Of a stretch of 64,000 bases of DNA, positions 20,026-28,391 are shown one piece after another. A program made the translations under genes and the position numbers. The notes beneath the pieces were generated by a model, which was not told where the DNA came from, ran no database searches, and saw only the letters and a program-made list of their open reading frames with translations. This DNA is from an uncultured Paracoccaceae bacterium (GTDB lineage Bacteria > Pseudomonadota > Alphaproteobacteria > Rhodobacterales > Rhodobacteraceae), in contig CANLNM010000002.1 of assembly GCA_947492475.1 (NCBI GenBank), positions 248,001-312,000 of the forward strand. The letters run 5' to 3'. The stretch's first letter is position 1. Every line of letters begins with the position of its first letter.

Positions 20026-20481
20026 TTAAATGGGCAGGGGCGCATCCTGCTTCAGTTGATCCATAACGATCTGACTTTGAACGCGAGCCACCGCTTTGTG
20101 CGCCAATAACACATCGTGGATCAGCGCGTTTAAATCCGTCAACGTCGCGGTCCAGACCCGCAACAGATAATCTGCTTCGCCGGTCATGGTCCAAGCGCTG
20201 ACAATTTCGGGACGGGTATCGACCAAACGGGCAAATGATCGCGCATTTTCAGCCCCATGTGTTCCCAGATGGACCTGCACAAAGGCCTGCACATTCAACC
20301 CAAGCCGATCTGGGTCAAGGCGCGCGGAAATATAGGAAATATACCCTGCCGCCTCGAGCCGCTGCCGCCGTCGCCCGGCCTGTGACGGGGACAGATTTAG
20401 AGCGTCACCCAATTCCTGTGATGTGGCTTGTGCGTGGCGTTGCAGAATCGCCAAGAGCTGTTTGTCTGTGTCATCAAGCAT
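20026..20481 (-). CDS. Lrp/AsnC-family transcriptional regulator
   Basis: A 151-residue DNA-binding protein. The N-terminal helix-turn-helix is at about 5-55 (DDTDKQLLAILQRHAQ, then ELGDALNLSPSQAGRRRQRLE). A RAM ligand-binding domain follows at 65-140 (LDPDRLGLNVQAFVQVHL, then GEADYLLRVWTATL). It is divergent from hppD across 129 bases, the usual arrangement for a regulator that responds to tyrosine or phenylalanine and controls the catabolic gene (context inference). A/T-rich DNA lies between the two starts. Confidence 0.93.
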   Translation of the reverse strand: MLDDTDKQLLAILQRHAQATSQELGDALNLSPSQAGRRRQRLEAAGYISYISARLDPDRLGLNVQAFVQVHLGTHGAENARSFARLVDTRPEIVSAWTMTGEADYLLRVWTATLTDLNALIHDVLLAHKAVARVQSQIVMDQLKQDAPLPI

Positions 20482-20610
20482 GCGGTAAATTTCCAGGATT
20501 TTCCGAATTTGTGCGGTTGTTGGTCAGTTATACCCAGAAATCCCACGTATTACACGCAAAACCCGCGCGAAATGTGCGGTAGGATTGATCAAACAAAAAT
20601 GGAGAGACAA

Positions 20611-21720
20611 ATGGGCCCGTTTCCACATGATGCCCCCGAGGCGCAGATCACCCCTGAAAACCCGGCGGGGACAGATGGGTTTGAGTTTGTAGAATTCGCG
20701 CATCCCGACCCCCAAGTGCTGCAAGAGCTGTTTTCCAAAATGGGGTATGTGCACACGGCCACCCATAAAACCAAAGCCATTCAACTGTGGCAGCAGGGCG
20801 ATATTACCTATGTGTTGAACATGGAGCCCAACAGCCATGCCGCTGAATTCATTGAGGAACATGGCCCCTGTGCCCCGTCAATGGCGTGGCGGGTTGTAGA
20901 TGCTGACAACGCTTTGGCGCATGCGCTGTCCAAAGGCGCCACAGAATATACCGGGGATGGCAAAACCATGAATGTTCCCGCCATTGTCGGGATCGGTGGG
21001 TCATTGATCTATTTCATTGATCAATATTACGAAGCCAACCCCTATAACGCGGAATTCGATTGGGTGCATGACGCCCATCCAACGGGCATCGGGTTCTTTT
21101 ATCTCGATCACTTGACCCATAATGTCCACAAAGGGAACATGGACGTTTGGTTCCGGTTTTACGGTGACATTTTTAATTTCAAAGAAATCCGTTTCTTTGA
21201 CATCGAAGGCAAATTTACCGGGTTGCTCAGTCGTGCGTTGACATCGCCCTGTGGTCGCATCCGCATTCCGATCAACGAAGATCGCGGTGAAAAGGGGCAG
21301 ATTGTCGAATATCTGAAACGTTATAACGGCGAAGGTATTCAGCATATCGCGGTTGGGACGTCGGACATTTATGCCGCCACGGATGAAATTGCCGAACGGG
21401 GGATCACGTTTATGCCCAAACCCCCCGCGAGCTATTATGAGCTGTCCCATAACCGCGTGGTTGATCACCAGGAACCAGTGGATCAAATGATGAAACACGG
21501 CATTCTGATCGATGGCGAAGGCGTTGTGGATGGCGGCGAAACCCGGATTCTGTTGCAGATTTTCTCAAAGACTGTGATTGGACCGATCTTCTTTGAGTTT
21601 ATCCAACGCAAAGGCGATGACGGATTTGGCGAAGGCAATTTCAAAGCCTTGTTCGAAAGCATCGAGGCAGATCAAATCGCGCGAGGTGTGCTGGATAGCG
21701 GTGAACAGAAAGCCAGCTAA
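20611..21720 (+). CDS. hppD: 4-hydroxyphenylpyruvate dioxygenase
   Basis: A 369-residue Fe(II) enzyme converting 4-hydroxyphenylpyruvate to homogentisate in tyrosine breakdown. Two VOC modules are visible. The metal ligands fit His167 (LDHLTHNV), His245 (GIQHIAV) and Glu329 (IFFEFIQRKG), and the fold signature NGEGIQHIA is present. The ATG at 20611 has GGAGAG 4 bases upstream; the frame is open further left but lies in the Lrp promoter region. A strong terminator at 21738 isolates it. Homogentisate dioxygenase and other pathway genes are not in this window. Confidence 0.96.
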   Translation: MGPFPHDAPEAQITPENPAGTDGFEFVEFAHPDPQVLQELFSKMGYVHTATHKTKAIQLWQQGDITYVLNMEPNSHAAEFIEEHGPCAPSMAWRVVDADNALAHALSKGATEYTGDGKTMNVPAIVGIGGSLIYFIDQYYEANPYNAEFDWVHDAHPTGIGFFYLDHLTHNVHKGNMDVWFRFYGDIFNFKEIRFFDIEGKFTGLLSRALTSPCGRIRIPINEDRGEKGQIVEYLKRYNGEGIQHIAVGTSDIYAATDEIAERGITFMPKPPASYYELSHNRVVDHQEPVDQMMKHGILIDGEGVVDGGETRILLQIFSKTVIGPIFFEFIQRKGDDGFGEGNFKALFESIEADQIARGVLDSGEQKAS

Positions 21721-21737
21721 GGTATTGACGTAACTAA

Positions 21738-21768
21738 AAAACGGCGCCCGCATTGTGGCGCCGTTTTG
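21738..21768. terminator. Terminator after hppD (bidirectional look)
   Basis: ACGGCGCC (21741-21748) pairs with GGCGCCGT (21757-21764), with AAAAA on the left and TTTTG on the right. It separates hppD from the convergent glyoxalase gene. Confidence 0.88.
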
Positions 21769-21787
21769 TGTTTTGCAAACATGATGA

Positions 21788-22168
21788 TCAGGTCATGGAA
21801 CTGATGCCAAACAGATTGCCTTCTGTGTCTTGGCAAAGTGAGACAAAGCCAAATTCGCCAATCGAAAATTTGGGGCGGATCACTGCGCCCCCGGATTTGG
21901 TCACGCGGGCTTCTTCTGTGGCGCAATCCAACGCTGAGAAATAGACAATCGTCCCACCGATACCCGGACCCGCATGGGGGGATTTCGACAGAGCCCCGCC
22001 AGCGCCATAAACGCTCATATCCGCAGGAAAGCTCATCATTTGGGTTTCCCCGGTTGGGTCGCCAATCTGAACAAGCTTGCGGTCAAAAACCGCTTCGTAA
22101 AATGAAACGGCCCGGTCCAGGTCGTCCACAAAAATATCAAACCAACCAATCGCGTTTGTCTGTGACAT
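21788..22168 (-). CDS. VOC/glyoxalase-fold protein
   Basis: A 126-residue single-chain VOC protein. The fold is visible as IGWFDIFVDDLDRAVSFYEAVF at the start and FGFVSLCQDTEGNLFGI at the end, the paired beta-alpha-beta units of glyoxalase/bleomycin-resistance proteins. Metal-ligand positions are not fully conserved, so an enzymatic role is uncertain. AGGAG lies 6 bases before the ATG. An upstream in-frame start at 22321 would overlap the AraC gene and is rejected. It lies 67 bases after the AraC gene on the same strand and is probably cotranscribed with it. Confidence 0.85.
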   Translation of the reverse strand: MSQTNAIGWFDIFVDDLDRAVSFYEAVFDRKLVQIGDPTGETQMMSFPADMSVYGAGGALSKSPHAGPGIGGTIVYFSALDCATEEARVTKSGGAVIRPKFSIGEFGFVSLCQDTEGNLFGISSMT

Positions 22169-22235
22169 ATCCCACTCCTTTATTCGTGTTGATATGTCGG
22201 GTGTAGCGCGCTCAATTCGGGGCGTATTGTAGATT

Positions 22236-22967
22236 TCAGACATCGAATTTGCGTGCATATTGGCCGGGCGTGTACCCGGTGGCGCGGCGAAAGGAATGAA
22301 TGAAATGGGATTGATCCGCATAAGATAACGACGGTTCCCCCAAAAGCGATTGCTGCAGGCGAATGATTTTCAGGAAATCATGCGGGGCAAATCCGGTGGT
22401 CCGTTTGAGGACGCGCTGAAATTGCCGCGTTGAAAGACCGGCAATCTCTGCCATATCGGCCACGGAATGAATATCTTGGAGCTGGGTGAAAATCCGTTCA
22501 GTGATCTGATTGCCGCTGACCTTTGATTGCGCCAGCAGGTCATCGACAAACTCTGATAACTTGGCTTGTTGATCGGAAAACCCGAGCCCGGACAGGGCTT
22601 TGTTCAAATGCAACAGGGGCAAATCCCCGACATAGGGCTGATCAATGGAACCAAAACCAACCTGATCCTGCCACACACCCGGCAAAAAACGGATATTCGC
22701 AAAATGAAAGTCGCGCCCCAGATCGATTTCTTCTGATGATGCCTTTAGGCGGGTAACCCCGGCAATGTCAGGTTTGTTTTGGTCAAGGACCACATAAACA
22801 CAGGCATCCGGCAGGGCGTGAAACCGATAGTTTTCCAACAAAGGCTGGCAGGTGCGCAGCGCAATGAAGCGATGCACAATGTCGCGCAAATGATGCGGTG
22901 GTTCGGCCTCTAGGAACTGAACATGTTCAAACCGGCGGTCTACGGCATTTCCGGTTGGATCATACAT
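22236..22967 (-). CDS. AraC-family transcriptional regulator
   Basis: A 243-residue regulator. The N-terminal 130 residues look like the short effector domain seen in the group with DUF6597-like folds (HHLRDIVHRFIALR, YRFHALPDACVYVVL, FLPGVWQ). The C-terminal domain, about 145-243, has two helix-turn-helix units (SVADMAEIAGLSTRQFQRVLKRTTG and YADQSHFIHSFRRATGYTPGQY), the classic AraC signature. The VOC protein follows in the same direction, a pairing often seen for stress or aromatic-compound sensors. The inducer is unknown. Confidence 0.92.
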   Translation of the reverse strand: MYDPTGNAVDRRFEHVQFLEAEPPHHLRDIVHRFIALRTCQPLLENYRFHALPDACVYVVLDQNKPDIAGVTRLKASSEEIDLGRDFHFANIRFLPGVWQDQVGFGSIDQPYVGDLPLLHLNKALSGLGFSDQQAKLSEFVDDLLAQSKVSGNQITERIFTQLQDIHSVADMAEIAGLSTRQFQRVLKRTTGFAPHDFLKIIRLQQSLLGEPSLSYADQSHFIHSFRRATGYTPGQYARKFDV

Positions 22968-22982
22968 AAGATATTGATGCCC

Positions 22983-23204
22983 TTAGCCTTTCAGGTCCCC
23001 TGAATTGACATTCGTAAACCGCCCATCATGAAATTCAGCCCGCGGGCGCACCCATAATTGACCGGTTTCCAATGACCGATAGGCAACCGCTGGGGTCAGA
23101 TCCGCCTCGATCAGGGCATTGTCATCAATGATAACATAAAGCCCACCGGTTTTACGGTGAATCCAGATTTGGCTGGGCGCGTTCGGATCATGGTTTACAG
23201 TCAT
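22983..23204 (-). CDS. DUF1653-like small protein
   Basis: A 73-residue protein with the pattern WIHRKTGGLYVIIDDN, then AVAYRSLETGQLWVRPRAEFHDG. This matches the DUF1653 fold (H-x-K-G-x-Y, aromatic Y-R, W-V-R-P). The family is small, cytoplasmic and of unknown role. An ATG at 23204 is preferred to the TTG one codon earlier. It lies 15 bases upstream of the AraC gene on the same strand, so it may head that transcript. Confidence 0.7.
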   Translation of the reverse strand: MTVNHDPNAPSQIWIHRKTGGLYVIIDDNALIEADLTPAVAYRSLETGQLWVRPRAEFHDGRFTNVNSGDLKG

Positions 23205-23249
23205 CAAAGCAACTCTTTGTCAGAGGAAAAGGGCAAAAACGGGGTCAAC

Positions 23250-26200
23250 CTAACCGGCAGGCATGTCCAGACGGGTGGTGCGGCCCCGGTCGGTATAGGT
23301 GATATACGTATCGCCGATCGCGGCAACATGCCCACCGTCCAGCCGATCGCCCACGGACACTTTGATGTAGCGGCCATTTGACAGTCGCACCAGGGCCCGC
23401 CGGTCGCTGTTGCTGCCATAAACACCGATCAAATTGATGCGGCGCAGATTGATGGCATTGTCCAATGTCGCGGCAGAGGCAACGCTGGTTGGCGTCGGAC
23501 CAGATGACGGGGCAGGGCGGGCAACGGCGGGTTGCTGGGGGGCCTGACGCTGGGCAGAGGCTTGTTGTTGTTGCACAACCCGCGAAAAATTGCGTGGTCT
23601 TGTATCAGGGCGCACGGATTGGGCAACCGCCTGAGCAGAGGCATTGGCGAACGGATCGGGGCGGTTGGCCTCTGTGAGTGCGCCTTGGATGGCCGCAGCA
23701 AGGGACGCATCAGCGGCCGCATTACGTGCCGGTTCCTGAGGGGGCGTTTCAACGCTAGGTTCGGCTGGGACTTCGGCAATCACAGGGTCTGTTTGTGGGG
23801 CCGGTGCAATGCCTGACGGGCGCAGACGTGGGCGAAACGCCACAAGTTCAGGGTTCTGCGGAGGCTCAATTCCCGGTGTCACAGGCGCGGCAGCGACAAT
23901 GGTCGCAGGGCGGGATTGTGGGCGGAAACGGACCAGTTCTGGATTGGGTTGAGGCGTCGCTGTTGCAGTGGGCGCAGGTGCAATTGCATCGGTTGCGGCC
24001 GCAACAATTGTTTCTGGTCGGGCCAGTGGGCGCGTGGCTGCCAAGGCCGCCTGTGCGGCTGACAATGGCGGCGTGACGGTGGTTACCTCGGGCAGAATTG
24101 GGGGCGTAATGGACGGAGCTTGTGGCGAAACCGCGGGAAGGGCCGCTAAGGTTTGCGCGCCGTCAGGTGCTGTCGTTTCGACCGGGGCTGGCTGTGCGGT
24201 CTGCGCAGTGGGGGCATGCGTTACCGCCAGGGCCGCTCGCTGAAAAAACGCCTCAGGAGGGCGCACAGCCGGGGAGCCTGCAAAAATCAGCGCCCCATCT
24301 GGGGTGCGTGTGCCTTCTGGGGTTGCCAGAATAAAACCACGGGCGTCACGGGCATAACGGGTGCCGGGCGGAGGGGGCGACATGACTGTGGCCAAAGCAA
24401 AATCTGTCGTCGACGCAGCAACGCTGGGCATGAATGTTGGGGTGGTTTGGGTTGTGATCTGGCGATCCAAATCAGATGTACCCAGATCAGAGATGGATTC
24501 ATCTCTTGGAATCAATGGGATACGAGGGGCGCGTTGCCACACACCAGTGGCGGCATAGATGCGTTGCGCTTCGGATGGGCTTAAAACTTGGCCAATTGGG
24601 GGCGTTGGGGATGCCAGCGTCTGAATCGTTGCTGACGCGGATGCGGTTTCAGGTGCGGACGTGGCTTGGGGGGTGGCCTCGTTTGGGGTGTCCACCCCCA
24701 AAGAGGCAACAACCGGTTCGGCGCTGTTGCGCCCGCCAAACCAATAGGCAAAGCCTTCTTCTGATAGGGCTGCGAGGGCAGCCATGGTCGCCAGAAACAG
24801 GATCAATATCACGGTTAAGATCAAGCCGAGAAAACGGGGTTTTCCCCCGACCACTTTGGCCGGTTTGGCGGATTTTCTGGCGCCAAAAATGCTGGATTTT
24901 GCGGCAGGCTGCGCCGCTGGATTGGGATCTGTGGTTTGACCTTTATTCGGTTTTCTGCGGCTGCGAAACAGACTTCCAGCCCCTGAGAGGGCAGACCCGG
25001 CGCTGGAAACCAAACCAGTGGCTAAACCGGCGGCTTTGTTAGTTGAAACCGTCGATTGGGGTTCTGTTTCAGTGGGTTGCAGGGTTGCAGACAGGCTTTC
25101 TGCCATGTCCGCAGATAGAGTTGGCGCTGCCACAATGGGATCAACGGCGGTTTCAGAAACACCGGTGACAGGGGTGGCATGTGCGGGCATGTCGGGTGCA
25201 TTGGTCGCAGGCCCAAGATTGGGCGTGTCCCCAAGTGGTGCAGAAATGCCGGCATCAACCGCCGCCGCATCGCCGGAAATCGCAGGAGCGTTTCCTTCGG
25301 TGATGGGTGACAGAACTGGCGCGGTCACACTTGGTTCGCGCCGCTCAATATTGGGTTTCTTGTTCTTTTTGCGCGCAGGCTTTTCTGCGGGGGGGGCGGT
25401 GTTGGCCTGTGATGCGCCGTCACGTTGCGCCACCAAGGATGGATCCCTGCGACTGCCAAAAACAGGTTGTGGTGCAGCAACATCATCCGGGGCCACATCG
25501 GCAGGGGGGCCCGTAACCTCGGCTGCAGAAACCTCTGGGCCCGAAACCTCTGGGGCGGAAATGTCTGGTGCAGAAACATCCGGCAAAGAAACAGTGGGTG
25601 CAGCATCGTTGCCCGGCACGGTTGGTGTCGCAGAGAGACGCGGACGCGGCACAAAGACCGGCATATCCGCCTCTTCGTCCTGCAAGTCACCTGTGTCGTC
25701 TTTCTGATCATCCTCTTGGGGCTGATCTGCCACCTCATCCGCTGTTTCGTCCGGATCGGTTTCGGCATACTGTGGGGCGGCGGCTTGTTCTTCGTGGGGC
25801 AATGACGCCGCCAGAGCCAGCTCGTTTAGAGCGTCAAAATCCGTCAGCGTCGAATCGGCTGGGGTGTCATCCATGTGCGATGCGTCATCCGCATCCTGAA
25901 TGGCGACCACATTGCTGTCTGCATCGGTCGGGGGCGATATGTGGTCTGTGTCATCCTCAATCGCGGGCAATTCTTGGGGGGCGGCACCCACAACTTCGAT
26001 GGCGCTGTCTTCGCGCGCAATTGTAATGGCGCCGTCGCCCATAGTGCTGGCAAATTGCGTCGCGCCAAAGAATGCTTCGCCGGAAAAGGTGAACGGTTCC
26101 GGGATCGCAGCAAAGGCAACCGGGGCCATGTGATGGGCCATTGCGAAGGCTTCGGCTTCGGCCAGAGTTTCGCGCGCAACCGCCGCAATATAAGTGCGTC

Positions 26201-26528
26201 CGCCGCCATGCACAAAGTCATAGACCAGTTCGTCAACCGCATAGGGGGTGGCCCCATCCAGCGCGTGACGCACGTCGTTTTCATCGGCGCGGGTGGTGTC
26301 CAAAGCCAGATATTTGATCTGATCGTTGGGCAGGATCAACCGCGTATAAAGCGTGTCGTCGCCCTGTGATTTGGCCGCAGACATGGCCCGCATATGCACC
26401 GCAGCCAGATCGGCATCCAAGTCTGGGGACTCTAACCCAACCTCGCCAAATAGCAGCCACCCTTCGGGGGCGCGCTGCAACAGGCGGATACCTTCAAACG
26501 ACAAAGAGAGAGCAAAATTTGGTTTCAT
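23250..26528 (-). CDS. Giant bitopic protein with PilM/GspL-like N-terminus and PilP/GspC-like C-terminus
   Basis: 1092 residues. About 1-165 resemble the actin-like cytoplasmic domain of PilM/GspL-type assembly proteins (RLILPNDQIKYLALDT, then DGATPYAVDELVYDFVH). About 170-560 are low complexity (D, E, A, P). One strong membrane helix lies at about 572-592 (FLGLILTVILILFLATMAAL). About 600-1015 are Pro/Ala-rich with repeats such as NPELVRFRP and NPELVAFRP. The last 75 residues (INLIGVYGSNSDRRALVRLS, YIKVSVGDRLDGGHVAAIGD) resemble the periplasmic domain of PilP/GspC. Cytoplasmic N-out topology follows from the single helix. No other pilus or secretion gene is nearby. Database names such as initiation factor are composition artefacts. 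Confidence 0.75.
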   Translation of the reverse strand: MKPNFALSLSFEGIRLLQRAPEGWLLFGEVGLESPDLDADLAAVHMRAMSAAKSQGDDTLYTRLILPNDQIKYLALDTTRADENDVRHALDGATPYAVDELVYDFVHGGGRTYIAAVARETLAEAEAFAMAHHMAPVAFAAIPEPFTFSGEAFFGATQFASTMGDGAITIAREDSAIEVVGAAPQELPAIEDDTDHISPPTDADSNVVAIQDADDASHMDDTPADSTLTDFDALNELALAASLPHEEQAAAPQYAETDPDETADEVADQPQEDDQKDDTGDLQDEEADMPVFVPRPRLSATPTVPGNDAAPTVSLPDVSAPDISAPEVSGPEVSAAEVTGPPADVAPDDVAAPQPVFGSRRDPSLVAQRDGASQANTAPPAEKPARKKNKKPNIERREPSVTAPVLSPITEGNAPAISGDAAAVDAGISAPLGDTPNLGPATNAPDMPAHATPVTGVSETAVDPIVAAPTLSADMAESLSATLQPTETEPQSTVSTNKAAGLATGLVSSAGSALSGAGSLFRSRRKPNKGQTTDPNPAAQPAAKSSIFGARKSAKPAKVVGGKPRFLGLILTVILILFLATMAALAALSEEGFAYWFGGRNSAEPVVASLGVDTPNEATPQATSAPETASASATIQTLASPTPPIGQVLSPSEAQRIYAATGVWQRAPRIPLIPRDESISDLGTSDLDRQITTQTTPTFMPSVAASTTDFALATVMSPPPPGTRYARDARGFILATPEGTRTPDGALIFAGSPAVRPPEAFFQRAALAVTHAPTAQTAQPAPVETTAPDGAQTLAALPAVSPQAPSITPPILPEVTTVTPPLSAAQAALAATRPLARPETIVAAATDAIAPAPTATATPQPNPELVRFRPQSRPATIVAAAPVTPGIEPPQNPELVAFRPRLRPSGIAPAPQTDPVIAEVPAEPSVETPPQEPARNAAADASLAAAIQGALTEANRPDPFANASAQAVAQSVRPDTRPRNFSRVVQQQQASAQRQAPQQPAVARPAPSSGPTPTSVASAATLDNAINLRRINLIGVYGSNSDRRALVRLSNGRYIKVSVGDRLDGGHVAAIGDTYITYTDRGRTTRLDMPAG
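25524..25592. repeat. Degenerate 15-bp repeats in low-complexity coding region
   Basis: The pattern GAAACCTCTGGGxCC recurs four to five times with substitutions. On the minus strand it encodes A-P-E-V-S / G-P-E-V-S type repeats in the acidic linker of the 1092-residue protein. All steps are multiples of three bases. Confidence 0.65.
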
Positions 26529-26700
26529 TAGCGCGGCTTTAGCATTCCTGTTTGTGTGGATATAGCATCCCCATCGCAGCGGCGAAACACTAGCAATTTC
26601 CCGCCGATAAGAAATTTCGCGCTAATCGCCAAGGATCGGTGGCTTCGCGGCGTCCAATAGTCAGGGTAAAGTGCCCAAAGAGATAGCGTGAGGAATGCAA

Positions 26701-27432
26701 ATGTTTGGTTTGAAAGCAGCGATAAACGGGAAATGTCGGATCGTGGCGTTTGGTGTGATGATGGCCTGTGGGGCGGTTGTTGCCGGGGCGGTGCCAAACG
26801 GGGTGCAGGCGGAAACGGTCAATGGGTCAACGATTCAGGTATCGGGCCAGGGCCGTGTAAATGTGGCGCCTGATATGGCCTATATTCAGGTCGGAGTAAC
26901 CCACGAGGCGGAACTGGCCAATGATGCCTCGGCCGGAATGAGCCACGCCATCGCGTCGGTGCTGGATCAGCTGGACGCCGTCGGAATTGCCAAATCGGAC
27001 ATCCAAACCGGGCAAGTGCAATTGCATCCGCAATACAGCAACTCTAGCCTAAGTGGGCGTGAACAATCCGGATTTGTCGCCACGACGATGTTGAACGTTC
27101 AAGTGTTGGATCTGGCCGATCTTGGGCATGTTTTGGATGCGGTTGTCGCCCAAGGGGCCAATCGTTTGGGGGGATTGCGGTTTGACGTCCAAGATCGCGC
27201 ACCCCATCTGGATCACGCGCGTCTGGCCGCCGTTGAGGACGCACAATCCAAGGCCGCCTTTTTCGCGAATGCGGCAGGCGTTGAGATCGGGGATGTGATC
27301 CATCTGATCGAAGACGGCGTAGCAAGCCCATCTGGTAGAGCGATCCGTATGGCTATGGAATCTGCCGTGCCCATCGCCGAAGGAGAGATCGAGATTTCCG
27401 CCGGCGTGGTTATGGTTTTAGCGATCGATTGA
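26701..27432 (+). CDS. SIMPL-domain (DUF541) periplasmic protein
   Basis: A 243-residue exported protein. There is an N-terminal signal sequence (basic start, hydrophobic VAFGVMMACGAVVAGA, cleavage near VQA). The SIMPL domain covers most of the mature part: IQVSGQGRVNVAPDMAYIQVGV, then GIAKSDIQTGQVQLHPQY and the terminal ISAGVVMVLAI. The family (like E. coli YggE) lowers oxidative stress by an unclear mechanism. Two nearby ATGs compete (26695 and 26701); GAGGA is best spaced from the second. It is divergent from the 1092-residue protein across 172 bases. Confidence 0.87.
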   Translation: MFGLKAAINGKCRIVAFGVMMACGAVVAGAVPNGVQAETVNGSTIQVSGQGRVNVAPDMAYIQVGVTHEAELANDASAGMSHAIASVLDQLDAVGIAKSDIQTGQVQLHPQYSNSSLSGREQSGFVATTMLNVQVLDLADLGHVLDAVVAQGANRLGGLRFDVQDRAPHLDHARLAAVEDAQSKAAFFANAAGVEIGDVIHLIEDGVASPSGRAIRMAMESAVPIAEGEIEISAGVVMVLAID

Positions 27433-27712
27433 TCGTTTGAAAAACAGCGCGGGCTTAAACGGGCAATGTACTGTTCAGTTTGAACAATGGCAGATGGCTT
27501 GGATGTCAGCGGTCAAATAACCCTGAGCGGTAGTGTTTGCTTGTGAAATGCAACTTTTGGGTGTGTTTGCTTCCGATAATTATGGTAAACCTGCGATTAA
27601 CATTCGCGCGCAAACCGATCTTGCCGCTATAAAACATAACGGTTTGCCATTTGCGTTTAACGTGGCCGACTGCGCTACAAGATAATTAATTTCAAATCGA
27701 GGGATACGACAA

Positions 27713-28267
27713 ATGGTTCGACCACTCCTTAGTTTGTTAACAATTGGATGTTTATCAATTTCAACCGCCGCACAGGCCGTTCCTGTGAGCTTTGAATATA
27801 CCAGCACAACCTCATCAGGTTTGGGCGGATATTTTTCAAGCGGTGACGCCGTTTCGGTCACTGTTGCCTTGGAAAATGGGGGCTCAGGCCTGACGTCTCA
27901 ATCTTGGGGTGTCTCCGATATTTTGAGCGCATCAGTTCAGATTGGGTCCTATGCGGCGTCTTGGTCGACCTCGTTTTGTGGTGGATTCTCAACGGATGCA
28001 TCGGGCAATATTTCCAGCAACTTCTGCGGATCCTTTTCCAATGCTGGGGTCGATAATGACGGGTCGACTGCATATCTATTCAATACCGGGATCAACTCAA
28101 CCACGGGCAGCTCAGTGCACTTTTCTCATATTTTCGGGGACGACACGCGCTGGACCGTCGCTTCTGTCGCGCCATTGCCACCCGTACCGCTGCCGGCAGG
28201 TCTGCCGCTGTTGTTTGGGGCATTGGGATTGTTCGGCTTGGCCAAACGGCGTCGCGCTGCGGCCTAA
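27713..28267 (+). CDS. VPLPA-CTERM-type secreted surface protein (2)
   Basis: A 184-residue exported protein. The signal peptide spans about 1-22 (VRPLLSLLTIGCLSISTAAQA). The mature part is Ser, Gly and Thr rich with a pair of FCG motifs (TSFCGGFST, SNFCGSFSN) that may form a disulfide. The C-terminus is the exosortase signal VPLPAGLPLLFG, a hydrophobic helix, then KRRR. GAGGGA lies upstream of the ATG. It is a tandem paralogue of the next gene. Processing by an XrtD-type exosortase elsewhere in the genome is expected from the family. Function beyond surface or matrix location is unknown. Confidence 0.88.
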   Translation: MVRPLLSLLTIGCLSISTAAQAVPVSFEYTSTTSSGLGGYFSSGDAVSVTVALENGGSGLTSQSWGVSDILSASVQIGSYAASWSTSFCGGFSTDASGNISSNFCGSFSNAGVDNDGSTAYLFNTGINSTTGSSVHFSHIFGDDTRWTVASVAPLPPVPLPAGLPLLFGALGLFGLAKRRRAAA

Positions 28268-28293
28268 ATCACCTAAATCAATATGATACACTT

Positions 28294-28325
28294 AAACGGG
28301 TCGTGATTGCGGCCCGTTTTTTTAT
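28294..28325 (+). terminator. Terminator of VPLPA-CTERM gene 2
   Basis: AAACGGGTCG and CGGCCCGTTT pair around TGATTG, followed by seven T. It is the counterpart of the terminator at 29141 in the second repeat copy. Confidence 0.9.
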
Positions 28326-28391
28326 TAAAGCGGATGGCAACTTAAAGATTTAGCTGAAATGCGTCTTTTACGGTCGTGCAGGCTGATCAAT

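Larger units (their letters stand above)
27549..28325 (+). repeat. Tandem duplicated transcription unit, copy A
   Basis: This unit covers promoter region, VPLPA-CTERM gene and terminator. It matches copy B (28392-29168) at a constant offset of 842-843 bases. Shared upstream blocks include TGCAACT, ATGGTAAA, CATTCGCGCGCA, CTATAAAA, AACGGTTTGCCA, GTGGCCG and AAATCGAGGGATA. The coding parts are more diverged in the middle than at the signal peptide and sorting signal. Confidence 0.88.
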
